DNA of 64,000 nucleotides from DATJPD01 sp035506575 (GCA_035506575.1 DATJPD010000219.1:1-64000); one strand, 5' to 3'. Positions 17,125 through 25,526 are shown, counted from the first letter of the stretch. Notes: generated by a model not told the origin, from the letters alone. Numbers and translations: made by a program.

Positions 17125-17680
17125 GATGGATTTCACATTCGCACGATGTTCGCCTCGGGCGCGACGTGGATCCGCAATCAAAAATGTGCGGGCCGGATAC
17201 GCCATCGCTCATGACGGCGGCATCTCGCTCATGGAGCGCTGTGGATGGGAACGACCGCCCGAATCTGACGCGTGGAGCGTCATCTCCGCTGCGAGCGTCG
17301 GCGGGACAAGAGCCGGTCAGGATCGCCCGATCCGCGCGAACATGAGGACCAGAAGAGCGATCGCGAAAGCGCTGACCGCGGCGACTTCGGACGAGGGGAA
17401 CACCGCCGGCACGGGTTGGCCGATGATCGTCTCCGGGACATGCCAACGGAGGCCTGCGGCCGCGCGAGCCGCTTCTTCGATAAGATGACGCCAATAAGGG
17501 ACCATTGTTAGCACAGCATGGCACCGCATTCGGGCCGAATTGCGGCACGGAGCACACGGAAAAAAGGACTACGACTTTGGCTGCGGTACCGTGCCAATCT
17601 GTGCACGGATGCGCGCGCAGGGGCTGGCGTGTCCCGGAACAAAAGGCACGCCAGCGCCGTCGAGGCCGGGCCGCTCGGCT
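17125..17680. other. Gap between the CLC gene and a small secreted-protein gene
   Basis: About 550 bases without an assured gene. It holds one possible small membrane-protein gene on the - strand (17317-17505, listed separately). Nothing else coding, and no repeat or tRNA, was recognised. Confidence 0.5.
17317..17505 (-). CDS. Possible small membrane protein
   Basis: A 62-residue frame beginning MVPYWRHLIEEAARAAAGL. It has an amphipathic N-terminal helix and a C-terminal hydrophobic segment EVAAVSAFAIALLVLMFA that could span the membrane. It lacks a recognisable ribosome-binding site and family, so it could be a chance open frame. The sensible membrane topology is the only support. Confidence 0.35.
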   Translation of the reverse strand: MVPYWRHLIEEAARAAAGLRWHVPETIIGQPVPAVFPSSEVAAVSAFAIALLVLMFARIGRS

Positions 17681-17947
17681 CTACTTGCGCGACTGCGAGT
17701 TGCTTTGCGAGTTGGGTTGCGTGGAGTTCTGCTGCGGCGCCTGCGCCACCGAGCCGGACGGCAGCGGCGTATACGGTGAATAGGTCGGCGAGGATTTCGC
17801 CTTGGGCGCCGGCGTGTAGGCGCGCTGCCCGGATGCCCTCGGATCCTTCGTGTAGAAGTGGAAGTCGTTTTCCTCGGCGCTTGCCGCCGATGCGGCCGCG
17901 AACAGAGCCGTGGCAGCGATGGCTGCCACGGTCGACAGTCTGATCAT
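17681..17947 (-). CDS. Small secreted protein of unknown function
   Basis: An 88-residue protein with a clear signal peptide (MIRLSTVAAIAATALFAAASAASA) and a mature part of about 64 residues. The mature part has a Pro/Ser/Tyr-rich middle (SSPTYSPYTPLPSG) and a C-terminal Asn-Ser-Gln repeat (PNSQSNSQS). The ribosome site GGAGGAGA lies a few bases before the ATG at 17947. No family is recognised; low-complexity exported proteins of this type are common and poorly conserved. Confidence 0.65.
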   Translation of the reverse strand: MIRLSTVAAIAATALFAAASAASAEENDFHFYTKDPRASGQRAYTPAPKAKSSPTYSPYTPLPSGSVAQAPQQNSTQPNSQSNSQSRK

Positions 17948-18138
17948 TCGTCTCCTCCTTCCCTTGCGTTTGCTTGTCATCTGCCCGTCGGCGCATCGGG
18001 GGGGCGCAGCGCGGGCAGATGTGAGGAGATGTTCGTCCGGGCGCGATGCGCGCAACGGCGCCGAACGTCTTCCTCCGAAAGTCCGCTGCGATGACGGGAA
18101 CCTTTCCGCTTGAGTCACGGACGGACACCGGGCTCAGA

Positions 18139-19671
18139 TCATGCGCAGCGGAGCTCGATCTCCATGCGGAATCCGCCGCCCGAGCGGTTGAGGGCGCGCA
18201 CGCGGCCGTTCATGGCCTCGACGTTGCGGCGCACAATCCACAGGCCGACGCCGAAATTACCGACGCCGCCGGGGACGGGCGGATGCGGGGCGGCCCGGCG
18301 GTCGGAGTAGTAGCGCTCGAAGATCTTGTCGAGGCGGTCGGGCGGCACGCCCGGGCCTTCGTCGTCGACCGTGAACACGGCCACGTCGCGCCAGCGCTTG
18401 AGGCTCACCCGCACCTCGCCGCCGGGGGTGGTGAAGGACAGCGCGTTGTCGATGACATTCTCGGCCACCGTCTCGATCAGCTCCTCGCCGCCCACGACCA
18501 CCACGCCATCCTCGATCACGTCGATGAGCCTGGGCCCGGGCGGGGTGAGGCCGGCGCGATAGCCGCTGACGAGACCGCGCAGGAGAGCGCTCAAGTCGAC
18601 GCGCTCGCGCGGCGGATCGAGCAGGTCGGCGGCCGCGTGGTCGAGGCGGCGGGTCGTCTGCACCAGACCGTCGAGACGCTCGAGCGCCAGGTTGATCGCC
18701 TCGACGGACTGCGCGCCGCGCTCGTCGCCGGTCATCTTGCGGCGCAACGGCTCCAGCGCCTGGCGGATGACACCCAGCGGGGTCTTGAAGGCATGCGCCG
18801 AATCCTCGGCGGCGCGGCGGATGCTGGCGGCCGAATCGCGCAAGGTGTCGACGAGGCGGTCGAACTCGGTCGCGACCGGCTGCAGCTCTGGGATGTCGTT
18901 GCGGTCGGCAAAGCGCGCCGCGTCGGAATTGCGCCGGATCGCGCGCGCCATGCGGCCGAAGCGCAGGAGGCTGCGCCACAGATCGAAGAACAGCAGAAGC
19001 ACGAAGAGGGCCAGCGCCAGGTAGATCAGGGCGGCGACCTGGACCTCCGGCGACTGCCAGTAGGGACGGCCTAGCGCGCGGTCGCTGGTCGCGGTCAGGA
19101 GGCTCGAGATCACGAGCGCCCAGCAGCCGCTCTTGGTCTGCACCGGGGCGATCGAGGTGAGGAGTTCCGACGGCCCCCCCGGCAGGTCGATGCGCGAGGC
19201 GAGCGGCAGATTGCCGTCGCAGCTGCGCTGGATGCGGTCGAGGATGCCCGCATCGACCAGGTATTTGCGCTCGACCTCCAGCGCGTCCGTGGTCACCGGC
19301 GGGGCCGAAGCGACGTAGAAGAAGCCCGCATCGCGCGGCGTGTTGGGATGGTAGAGGAGCTTGAGGCTTACGCTGTCGGACTGATAGCGCCCAAGCAGCT
19401 CGCCCAGGCCCACGCGCGGGATCGCGTCGGCGCGCGACAGCTCGGGCTCGAGCACGCGGCTGATGATGACACCTTTTTCGCGGATCGCGTTGAGCAGGAT
19501 CTCCTGCCGGTCGCGGTCCGCGGACTGGAACTGCGCGTAAAGGACGACCGGGACGGCGATGAAGATCAGCAGCAGGACGAAGAGGCGGACGACGAGCGAA
19601 CGCCGGAGCGCTCCAAACCCAGCACGACCGCCATTGATCGAGGCTTCAGGACTGCTGCTGTCCGCCACCAT
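18139..19671 (-). CDS. Sensor histidine kinase
   Basis: About 510 residues. TM helix 1 (about 24-45) is followed by a periplasmic sensor region with two cysteines, TM2 (about 211-231) and a HAMP-like linker. The phospho-acceptor block SAHAFKTPLGVIRQ has His near residue 293, in a PhoQ-like HxxKTPL form. The ATPase motifs are ENVIDNAL (N box), VDDEGPGV (G1) and FGVGLWIVRRN (G2). The domain from LDKIFERYYSDRRA resembles ChvG/PhoQ-type kinases. The start overlaps the end of the response-regulator gene by 26 bases, so the two are co-transcribed partners. Confidence 0.9.
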   Translation of the reverse strand: MVADSSSPEASINGGRAGFGALRRSLVVRLFVLLLIFIAVPVVLYAQFQSADRDRQEILLNAIREKGVIISRVLEPELSRADAIPRVGLGELLGRYQSDSVSLKLLYHPNTPRDAGFFYVASAPPVTTDALEVERKYLVDAGILDRIQRSCDGNLPLASRIDLPGGPSELLTSIAPVQTKSGCWALVISSLLTATSDRALGRPYWQSPEVQVAALIYLALALFVLLLFFDLWRSLLRFGRMARAIRRNSDAARFADRNDIPELQPVATEFDRLVDTLRDSAASIRRAAEDSAHAFKTPLGVIRQALEPLRRKMTGDERGAQSVEAINLALERLDGLVQTTRRLDHAAADLLDPPRERVDLSALLRGLVSGYRAGLTPPGPRLIDVIEDGVVVVGGEELIETVAENVIDNALSFTTPGGEVRVSLKRWRDVAVFTVDDEGPGVPPDRLDKIFERYYSDRRAAPHPPVPGGVGNFGVGLWIVRRNVEAMNGRVRALNRSGGGFRMEIELRCA

Positions 19672-20392
19672 CAGACCAGCGGTAGCCGAACCCCGGGTAG
19701 TTCTCGATCGCCTCGAAGGTCGCATCGACGTCGCGGAACTTCTGCCGGATGCGCTTCACGATCGCCCGCACGTTGGCACGATAGCCCTCCTCGCCGGCAC
19801 CGGCCTGGAAGCCTTCGCCGCGCACGAGGTCGTAGATCTCGCGATAGGACACGTCGCGGCCCGCCTTCGCCACCAGGAGCTTCACGACCTTGAACTCGGT
19901 CAAGGTGAGGTCGAGCTGCTTGGCCTGCCAGAACGCCCGCGCGCTGTCGTTGTCGAACGTGATGCCCGGGGTGTCGGCGCTGGCCGCGGCCGCGGGGCCG
20001 CCCTTGGCCCCGGCGAGCGCCAGCTTGAGGCGCTGCAGGATGATCGAGAAGCTGCGCGACTTGTCGACGAAATCGACCGCACCGCCAGCCAGCGCCGCCT
20101 CTTCGTAGATCGGCTGGTTGTGGCCGGTGAGGAAGATCACCGGCACCTGATGGCCGTTGGCGCGCAGCTGGCGCAGCACTTCGGGCCCGTCGACGTCGGG
20201 CATCTGCCAGTCGAGCAGGATCGCCGCCGCGAGGCCGCCGCCCGAGAAATAGTCGAGCGCCGCCCGCCCCCCCTCGAACGACGCCGGGCGGAAGCCCGCA
20301 TCTTCGAGGTTTGCCGCCATGGTGCGGCGCATCAACGGATCGTCATCGATGATGGCGATCGTGTCGGGGGTGTCAGTGGTCACGGTGGGCAT
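19646..20392 (-). CDS. DNA-binding response regulator (OmpR/ChvI-like)
   Basis: About 248 residues: an N-terminal receiver domain with acidic pocket IIDDDP, phospho-acceptor Asp near residue 61 in ILLDWQMPDVDG, and conserved Lys in VDFVDKSRSF. The C-terminal winged helix ends RANVRAIVKRIRQKFRDVD...NYPGFGYRW, a ChvI/OmpR-type DNA-binding ending. The start MPTVTTDTPDTIAI at 20392 gives a 20-base overlap with the upstream lipoprotein gene; in-frame ATGs at 20425 and 20434 would overlap it more. Confidence 0.9.
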   Translation of the reverse strand: MPTVTTDTPDTIAIIDDDPLMRRTMAANLEDAGFRPASFEGGRAALDYFSGGGLAAAILLDWQMPDVDGPEVLRQLRANGHQVPVIFLTGHNQPIYEEAALAGGAVDFVDKSRSFSIILQRLKLALAGAKGGPAAAASADTPGITFDNDSARAFWQAKQLDLTLTEFKVVKLLVAKAGRDVSYREIYDLVRGEGFQAGAGEEGYRANVRAIVKRIRQKFRDVDATFEAIENYPGFGYRWSDGGGQQQS

Positions 20393-20858
20393 TATAGACG
20401 CGAGTGAGGCAACGGTCGGCTGCATCATGGGCACTCACCGTAGCTGGGACAGGAGACCCCGGTGAGGTGGGGGCAGCACTATCGTAGTGCAAGGCATAAA
20501 AGGCATTCCTGCCAACGTCCAGGTAGAAATAGACATCCACGGCGCAATTGCCCGCACGGTACTGCCAGACCTTGGCCGGCGGCTGGTCGGCGGCCGTGGC
20601 CGGCGGCCCGAGCAGCGCCTGGACCTCGTCCTCGCTCAGGCCCACGAGCCTGATCTCGGCGGGCGGGGGCGGAGCCGGCCGAGGCGGCGGCGGGATCACA
20701 TGGACGGCCCGCGGAGGTTCGGGAGGAGGTGCTGGCGGCGCCGGACTCGCGGCCGGCGGCGCCGGCTCGAACAAGGTGTCGCATCCCGCGACCATCGCGG
20801 CGGCGACCGATGCGAGCACGACTCGAAGCGCGAGCCGATGGAAGAAGGCGCAGCACAT
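20373..20858 (-). CDS. Predicted lipoprotein, proline-rich
   Basis: A 161-residue protein with a lipoprotein signal (VAAAMVAGCDTL, Cys near residue 26), then a Pro/Ala-rich spacer of ~45 residues and a small folded domain. The domain includes VGLSEDEVQALLGPP, a SmpA/OmlA-like phrase, and VWQYRAGNCAVDVYFY. It ends with a second cysteine in RCLTRVYNAHRDH. It is probably anchored in the outer membrane. It heads an overlapping three-gene set with a response regulator and sensor kinase, so it may be an accessory sensor, although that is inference. Confidence 0.7.
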   Translation of the reverse strand: MCCAFFHRLALRVVLASVAAAMVAGCDTLFEPAPPAASPAPPAPPPEPPRAVHVIPPPPRPAPPPPAEIRLVGLSEDEVQALLGPPATAADQPPAKVWQYRAGNCAVDVYFYLDVGRNAFYALHYDSAAPTSPGSPVPATVSAHDAADRCLTRVYNAHRDH

Positions 20859-21191
20859 GTGATCCGTCGGCGTCCGATGCCCCTCACAATCTTAACAGCC
20901 TGCCCGGCTGGGCCCAACCCTATTCGCGCGGACGGACATTCCGAAGCCGTTGACTTGGCTCGACTTTCGATGCCGCCCCGCGTCCCATACAATAATACGG
21001 CGTGATAATCCTGTGACATAAAGTAGGCAAGAAATAGACGCGTGTAATAAATTCCTCCTTGTGTTGATTTAGTCAGTAAAGCGGACGAGATTTACTGCGG
21101 CGCGCGGCACAGAAATACCTTCCACAGGTAAGGACGCCGGCGCGTCGCCGCTCTCGACAGCGGCCCCCGCAACCAAGACGAGGGGCGGATC
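20859..21191. other. AT-rich intergenic region
   Basis: 333 bases between divergent lipoprotein genes. Positions about 20985-21110 are strikingly AT-rich for this genome (runs such as AATAATACGG, AATAAATTCC, GATTTAGTCAG). No gene, tRNA or clear promoter pair was identified. A promoter or regulatory RNA region is likely. Confidence 0.45.
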
Positions 21192-21428
21192 ATGTCCGCG
21201 TTGATGAAGGTGAGCCGAACGATGGTTCTATTGGCTGCTCTTGGGTCGGTCGGTGTCTCCGTGGCCGGCTGCGATCACATGAATCACCAGCAGCAGCGGG
21301 CGCTGAGCGGAGGTGCGATCGGCACGGCGGCGGGCGTCGGTCTCGGACTGGTGACCGGTGCCAATCCCTGGGTGCTGGGCGCCATCGGCGCCGGCGCCGG
21401 TGCGGCCACCGGCGCCCTGACACACTGA
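21192..21428 (+). CDS. Small glycine-zipper lipoprotein
   Basis: A 78-residue protein. A signal of about 26 residues with lipobox VSVAGCDH is followed by QQQRALSGGAIGTAAGVGLG and a glycine-zipper segment (GAIGAGAGAATGAL) able to insert in a membrane. It is the size and type of YMGG/osmotically inducible small envelope lipoproteins. A 14-bp perfect hairpin lies 117 bases downstream. Confidence 0.8.
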   Translation: MSALMKVSRTMVLLAALGSVGVSVAGCDHMNHQQQRALSGGAIGTAAGVGLGLVTGANPWVLGAIGAGAGAATGALTH

Positions 21429-21544
21429 GTTTTCGGAACCTCGGAAGATCCGCAAACGACGTGAACCTTGGTGTCAACTGAATTGTTCTTAAGCCTTGGC
21501 GGAGGTAGCGGCGCCCCCGACAGCCAACGTCGCTGCATCCGTCG

Positions 21545-21574
21545 CCTGGTCGGGCCCCTCGGGGCCCGACCAGG
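21545..21574 (+). terminator. Perfect 14-bp inverted repeat
   Basis: CCTGGTCGGGCCCC (21545-21558) and GGGGCCCGACCAGG (21561-21574) are exact complements around a 2-base loop, giving a very stable stem. It lies after the small lipoprotein gene and ends about 28 bases before the next gene. It has no T-run, so attenuation or translational control of the next gene is as possible as termination. Confidence 0.6.
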
Positions 21575-21601
21575 TCCTTGTCCGGCTCGGGAGTGACCGC
21601 C

Positions 21602-22138
21602 GTGTTGGGAGCCCGCTTTTCCAGGGAAGTCGTCGGGCTCGGTCTTGCGCTGGGCCTGGCATTGGCGCTGGCCGAGCCGCTCAGCCATCTGGTCTCCGAC
21701 GGCCCGGCCTCGTGGTCGTCACGCCCGCTCGCAGTGCCGCCCAACGGCAAGGCCGCGGCCAGCTACAAGCTCCAACTCGTCCCCTATGGCATCGATCGCG
21801 GCTTCTGCGACCGCGCGACGGTAGCGCAGGACCTCAAGGACGGACTCGTACCCGCCACCAGCCTTCTGGTCGGCAGCGCCATCGGCGCCAAGATGGACGA
21901 GGCCGACCAGGAGTGCGTGAGCAACGTGCTGGAGTACGCGCCGGACCGCCAGCAGGTCCTGTGGCGCAACTCCAACAACAGCCTCACTTATACCGTAATC
22001 GCAACGCAGACTTACCGGACTGACCGTGGCGTCTATTGCCGCGAGTACAGTACGACCACAGATATAAACGGGCGCGCGCAGGAGACATCGGAGCGCGCGT
22101 GCCGCCAGCCCTCCGGTGCGTGGTCGCTGACACGTTGA
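21602..22138 (+). CDS. 17-kDa surface-antigen-like envelope protein
   Basis: About 178 residues. A hydrophobic signal/anchor (REVVGLGLALGLALALAEP) is followed by a spacer. The C-terminal domain has the rickettsial 17-kDa antigen/RT0821 style: VGSAIGAKMDEADQECVSNVLE, QVLWRNSNNSLTYTV, CREYSTTTDINGRAQE and ACRQPSGAWSL. The GTG at 21602 is preferred because GGGAG lies 8 bases upstream and the hydrophobic segment follows directly; GTG 21593 and TTG 21578 are also in frame. It is probably an outer-membrane-associated protein. Confidence 0.75.
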   Translation: MLGARFSREVVGLGLALGLALALAEPLSHLVSDGPASWSSRPLAVPPNGKAAASYKLQLVPYGIDRGFCDRATVAQDLKDGLVPATSLLVGSAIGAKMDEADQECVSNVLEYAPDRQQVLWRNSNNSLTYTVIATQTYRTDRGVYCREYSTTTDINGRAQETSERACRQPSGAWSLTR

Positions 22139-22227
22139 GGGCGGGCATTACGATGTTGCGTTCAGGAGTACGTTCGATGGCCGCAAGTTCGAGGCCAGGG
22201 CAGATGCAATCTTCAGGGAACGGAGCG

Positions 22228-24003
22228 TCAGGCAGCGGGATCGACGAACTGCAGCGCCGCGAGGCGGGCGTAGAGTCCGCCCTGCCGCAGCAACGCCGCG
22301 TGGTCACCGAGGGCGACGAGGCGGCCGTGGTCGAGCACGGCGATCCGCTGAGCCTTAAGTACGGTGGCGAGGCGGTGCGCGATGATGAGCACCGTGCGGC
22401 CATCCATCACGCGGTCGAGGGCCTGCTGGACGAGGCGCTCGCTCTCCGCGTCGAGCGCACTCGTCGCCTCGTCGAGGAGAAGCACGGCGGGGTCGCGCAG
22501 GAGCGCCCGCGCGATCGCGATACGCTGCCGCTGGCCGCCGGAGAGGCGCACGCCGCGCTCGCCGAGATATGTGCGGTAACCCTGCGGCAGACGCTCGACA
22601 AACTCCGTCGCCGCCGCAGCGTCCGCCGCCCGGCGGACTTCCGCGTCCGTCGCCCCGGGACGTCCATAGCGGATATTGTCGATCACATCAGCGGCGAAGA
22701 TCGTGGCGTCCTGCGCCACGAGGCCAATCCGCGCCCGGATCTCCGCCGGGTCCGCGCGCTGAAGGTCGACTCCATCTAGGCGCACCGTCCCGGAGTCCGG
22801 GTCGTAGAACCGCAGCAGGAGATTGAACACCGTCGTCTTGCCGGCCCCCGACGGGCCGACGAGGGCGATGCGCTCGCCCGCTGATATGGCGAGGCTGAAC
22901 TCCGCGAGCGCCAACTGCTCGGGGCGCGAGGGATAGCGGAAGGACACGCTCTCGAACGCAATGGCGCCGCGCGCCGGCGAGGGCAGCCTCACCGGGTCCG
23001 GCGGTGCCGCCACCTGCGGCCGCGCATCGAGAAGCTCGAACAGCCGCTCGGCGGCACCGGCGGCGCGCTGCACGTCGGCGGTGAATTCGCTGATGATGCC
23101 GACCGAGCCCGCCACCACCACCGCATAGAAGACGAAGGCGGAGAGTTGCCCGGCCGAGATGCGTCCGGCGATCGCATCGTGCCCGCCGATCCACAAGATG
23201 GCGCCGACCGCGGAGAACACCAGGAGGATCACGACGGCGGCGAGCAGCGAGCGGGCGCGCGAGCGGCTGAGCGCCGCCTCGAACGCAGCTTCGATGCGCT
23301 GCCCCACGCGCGCGGCATCCGCCGCCTCGCGGTTGAATGCCTGGACCGTGCGGATGGCGTTCAGGGTCTCGTCGATGTCGGCGCCCGCGTCGCCGAGGCG
23401 GTCCTGGCTCTCGCGCGACAGGCCGCGCACGCGGCGCCCGAAGACGATGATGGGGGAGACGACGAGCGGCACCACGACGAACACGAGGCCGGTGAGCTTG
23501 GGCGAGGTCACGGCCATCATCACCGTGCCGCCCACGAACAGGAGAATGTTGCGCAGCGCCTGCGAGGCCGACGAGCTCACGATCGTCTGCACGACCGTGG
23601 TGTCGGTCGACAGGCGCGACAGCACCTCGCCGGTGCGCGTCGTCTCATAGAATCCCGGCGACAGGCGCACCAGGTTCTCGAACACGGCCCGCCGGATGTC
23701 CGCGGTCACGCGCTCGCCGAGCCACGACACGAGATACGAGCGCCCGTACATCGAGACCGCCAGCAGCACGATGACCGCCAAGAGCCCGATCAGCGCCTTG
23801 TCGAGCAGGGCCGGATCGCCGGCGGCGAAGCCGCGGTCGATGAGCCAGCGCAGGCCAGCTCCGAAGACGAGCACCGTGCCGGCGGCCACGACCAGTGCTG
23901 CAAGTGCTGCGGTTACCTGCAGACGATACGGACGCACGAACCCGACCAGCCGGCGCAGCGCGCGATAGTCCCGCCGGGCGGGCGAAGGCGCAGACGCGGT
24001 CAT
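22228..24003 (-). CDS. ABC exporter, fused permease-ATPase (MsbA-like)
   Basis: 591 residues: a six-helix type-IV exporter domain (about 30-320) followed by an ATPase domain with Walker A GPSGAGKTT, Q loop LVAQDATIF, signature LSGGQRQRIAIARALL, Walker B VLLLDEATSALD and switch His in IIAHRLAT. It works as a homodimer exporting lipids or drugs. The coupling of FYETTRTGEVLSRLSTD to the ATPase is typical of the MsbA/LmrA branch. It starts 3 bases after the cyaY stop, forming a two-gene operon. Confidence 0.93.
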   Translation of the reverse strand: MTASAPSPARRDYRALRRLVGFVRPYRLQVTAALAALVVAAGTVLVFGAGLRWLIDRGFAAGDPALLDKALIGLLAVIVLLAVSMYGRSYLVSWLGERVTADIRRAVFENLVRLSPGFYETTRTGEVLSRLSTDTTVVQTIVSSSASQALRNILLFVGGTVMMAVTSPKLTGLVFVVVPLVVSPIIVFGRRVRGLSRESQDRLGDAGADIDETLNAIRTVQAFNREAADAARVGQRIEAAFEAALSRSRARSLLAAVVILLVFSAVGAILWIGGHDAIAGRISAGQLSAFVFYAVVVAGSVGIISEFTADVQRAAGAAERLFELLDARPQVAAPPDPVRLPSPARGAIAFESVSFRYPSRPEQLALAEFSLAISAGERIALVGPSGAGKTTVFNLLLRFYDPDSGTVRLDGVDLQRADPAEIRARIGLVAQDATIFAADVIDNIRYGRPGATDAEVRRAADAAAATEFVERLPQGYRTYLGERGVRLSGGQRQRIAIARALLRDPAVLLLDEATSALDAESERLVQQALDRVMDGRTVLIIAHRLATVLKAQRIAVLDHGRLVALGDHAALLRQGGLYARLAALQFVDPAA

Positions 24004-24006
24004 GTG

Positions 24007-24330
24007 CTAGTCGAGCTCGACGGGCTGTCCCGTCAACTCGGACAGCTCGGCCGCCAGCAGCGAATGGAGCTGGGCCTCGCTGCGCGTCGAGCGCCACACG
24101 CCGGCCTGGGGGTCGTGGTCGAAATGCGCCGCCCCCGAGACCGGCGAGGACAGCCAGATCTGGCGGTTCGGCGCGTGCTTGTTGATCACGTAGGCTCGTC
24201 CATCCTCGAGCTCCAAGGTGAGAATGCCGCCGCGCAGCTCGACGTCCACCTCGCCCAGGGCCTCTTCGATCTGCTCCGCCAGGCGCTCCAGGGTCGCCTC
24301 GGCCAGGCTTTCGAATGCGCTGTCGTCCAT
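24007..24330 (-). CDS. cyaY: Iron donor protein, frataxin family
   Basis: A 107-residue frataxin/CyaY protein. The acidic N-terminal helix (ESLAEATLERLAEQIEEAL), the strands LTLELEDGRAYVINKHAPN and QIWLSSPVSGAAHFD, and the C-terminal helix LHSLLAAELSELTGQP match the family. It modulates iron delivery to Fe-S cluster assembly. The ATG at 24330 starts directly at the conserved helix. Frataxin next to an ABC exporter is not an obvious functional pairing. Confidence 0.9.
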   Translation of the reverse strand: MDDSAFESLAEATLERLAEQIEEALGEVDVELRGGILTLELEDGRAYVINKHAPNRQIWLSSPVSGAAHFDHDPQAGVWRSTRSEAQLHSLLAAELSELTGQPVELD

Positions 24331-24393
24331 TTTGCTGTCCCTCGGATCTGGGGTGACCCGTAGCATGTTGATATCGCGCGGAAAAGGCTGGTC

Positions 24394-24423
24394 TTGATCC
24401 CGGCTATATGCCTGGGCTATAAG
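24394..24423 (+). promoter_or_regulatory. Sigma-70 promoter for rpmE
   Basis: TTGATC (24394-24399) and TATAAG (24418-24423) with an 18-base spacer lie 43 bases before the rpmE ATG. The same -10 hexamer occurs before rpsU and purE in this window. Confidence 0.55.
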
Positions 24424-24465
24424 CCCGCCTTCCCACGCGACCCAATTCCTTTAAGGCGACCCGTC

Positions 24466-24849
24466 ATGAAACAGGGCATCCACCCCGATTACCACGAGAT
24501 CACCGTCACGATGACCGACGGCAGCTCGTTCAAGACGCGGTCGACCTACGGCAAGCCGGGCGACACGCTGCATCTCGACATCGACCCGAAGACGCATCCG
24601 GCGTGGACCGGCCAGCACCGGCTGGTCGATTCCGGCGGCCAGGTGGCGAAGTTCAACAAGCGCTTCGGGAACTTCAAGGCGCCGGTGCCGAAGGCGGCCC
24701 CGCAGGCTCCGGCCCAGGCCAAGCCCAAGGCGCCGAAGCCCGAGAAGGCCGAGAAAAAGGCCAAGGACGCCAAGCCCGAGGCTGCTAAGTCGGACGCGAA
24801 GCCCGAAGCCAAGAAGGACGAGGGCAAAAAGGAAGAAGCCAAGAAGTAA
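24466..24849 (+). CDS. rpmE: 50S ribosomal protein L31 with long basic tail
   Basis: 127 residues. The first ~72 are a cysteine-free (zinc-independent) L31: MKQGIHPDYHEITVTMTDG, then HPAWTGQHRLVDSGG and FNKRFGNF. Ordinary alphaproteobacterial L31 ends near here. The remaining ~55 residues are a Lys/Ala/Pro/Glu-rich tail with repeated PKAPKPEKAEKKAK-like units. The coding frame continues to a clean stop followed at once by a strong terminator, so the tail is genuine coding rather than read-through. Confidence 0.93.
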   Translation: MKQGIHPDYHEITVTMTDGSSFKTRSTYGKPGDTLHLDIDPKTHPAWTGQHRLVDSGGQVAKFNKRFGNFKAPVPKAAPQAPAQAKPKAPKPEKAEKKAKDAKPEAAKSDAKPEAKKDEGKKEEAKK

Positions 24850-24871
24850 GCGGCTTCGTCCGCACGACATC

Positions 24872-24897
24872 AAAGGGCGCCGCTTGCGGCGCCCTTT
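24872..24897 (+). terminator. Rho-independent terminator after rpmE
   Basis: AAAGGGCGCCGC (24872-24883), TT loop, GCGGCGCCCTTT (24886-24897): a perfect 12-bp stem 22 bases past the rpmE stop. It could also serve the - strand DUF1465 gene. Confidence 0.8.
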
Positions 24898-24942
24898 GCG
24901 TTTGGGGGCGCCCATTCGTTTAGAAGCGAGGCCGTTTGGAAG

Positions 24943-25356
24943 CTAGGCGCCTTCGGCGGCGGCGCGCCGGCTGAGCTCGTCGAGGCGGGCCACGCGCACA
25001 TAGAGCCGGCGGCTCTCCTCGAGCAGCTCGCGCAGGCGCACCGGCAGGACGTGCTCGGTCATATCGTCGCTCTCGGCCATGCACACCGCATCCGCCGAGA
25101 GGCGGAACTCGTCGCTCGCCGCCTGGGCCCGTCCCATCTCGCCGGCGAAGACCGCGCGCTGCGCCAGCAGCCACGCCATGATCTGTGTGAGCCGGGTGGT
25201 TAGCCGCATCGCCTCGCAATTCACCCGCAGGCGATCGATCGGCTTGAGGCCGATGGCGTCCGCCGGCTGCGCCGCCGCGAGGTAGTCCCGCGAGGCCAGA
25301 AGCAGCGACATCGTCTCATCGTAGGTTTTGCCGAAAAAGCGCGTGGCGGTTTCCAT
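24943..25356 (-). CDS. DUF1465 family protein
   Basis: A 137-residue helical protein matching the alphaproteobacterial DUF1465 family: FGKTYDETMSLLLASRDYL at the N-terminus and LRVNCEAMRLTTRLTQIMAW in the core, followed by LLAQRAVFAGEM. Members of this family include a cell-cycle regulator partner in Caulobacter relatives, but the function here is not known. The C-terminal helix is charged and may oligomerise. It is convergent with rpmE. Confidence 0.85.
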   Translation of the reverse strand: METATRFFGKTYDETMSLLLASRDYLAAAQPADAIGLKPIDRLRVNCEAMRLTTRLTQIMAWLLAQRAVFAGEMGRAQAASDEFRLSADAVCMAESDDMTEHVLPVRLRELLEESRRLYVRVARLDELSRRAAAEGA

Positions 25357-25490
25357 GAGAGGCCGGGTCGTGTGTTCGTTCGTGCTGGGCGTGGTTCAGC
25401 CGCAGGGATCGGCCCGGCGGCAAAATGCAGCTTTGCCAAAAGCTTGCCAAGATATTGTTAATGGAAGGTGTTTTTCGCCCACCCCACCCC

Positions 25491-25519
25491 CTTGAAGGCG
25501 GGAAGTCACGAAATTATCT
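25491..25519 (+). promoter_or_regulatory. Heat-shock (sigma-32-type) promoter for hsp20
   Basis: CTTG (25491-25494), 18-base spacer, ATTATCT (25513-25519). Alphaproteobacterial RpoH promoters follow CTTG-N17/18-CYTATNT, and only the first C differs. The predicted start near 25527 leaves a ~94-base leader before the hsp20 ATG. Confidence 0.6.
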
Positions 25520-25526
25520 CATGTTT

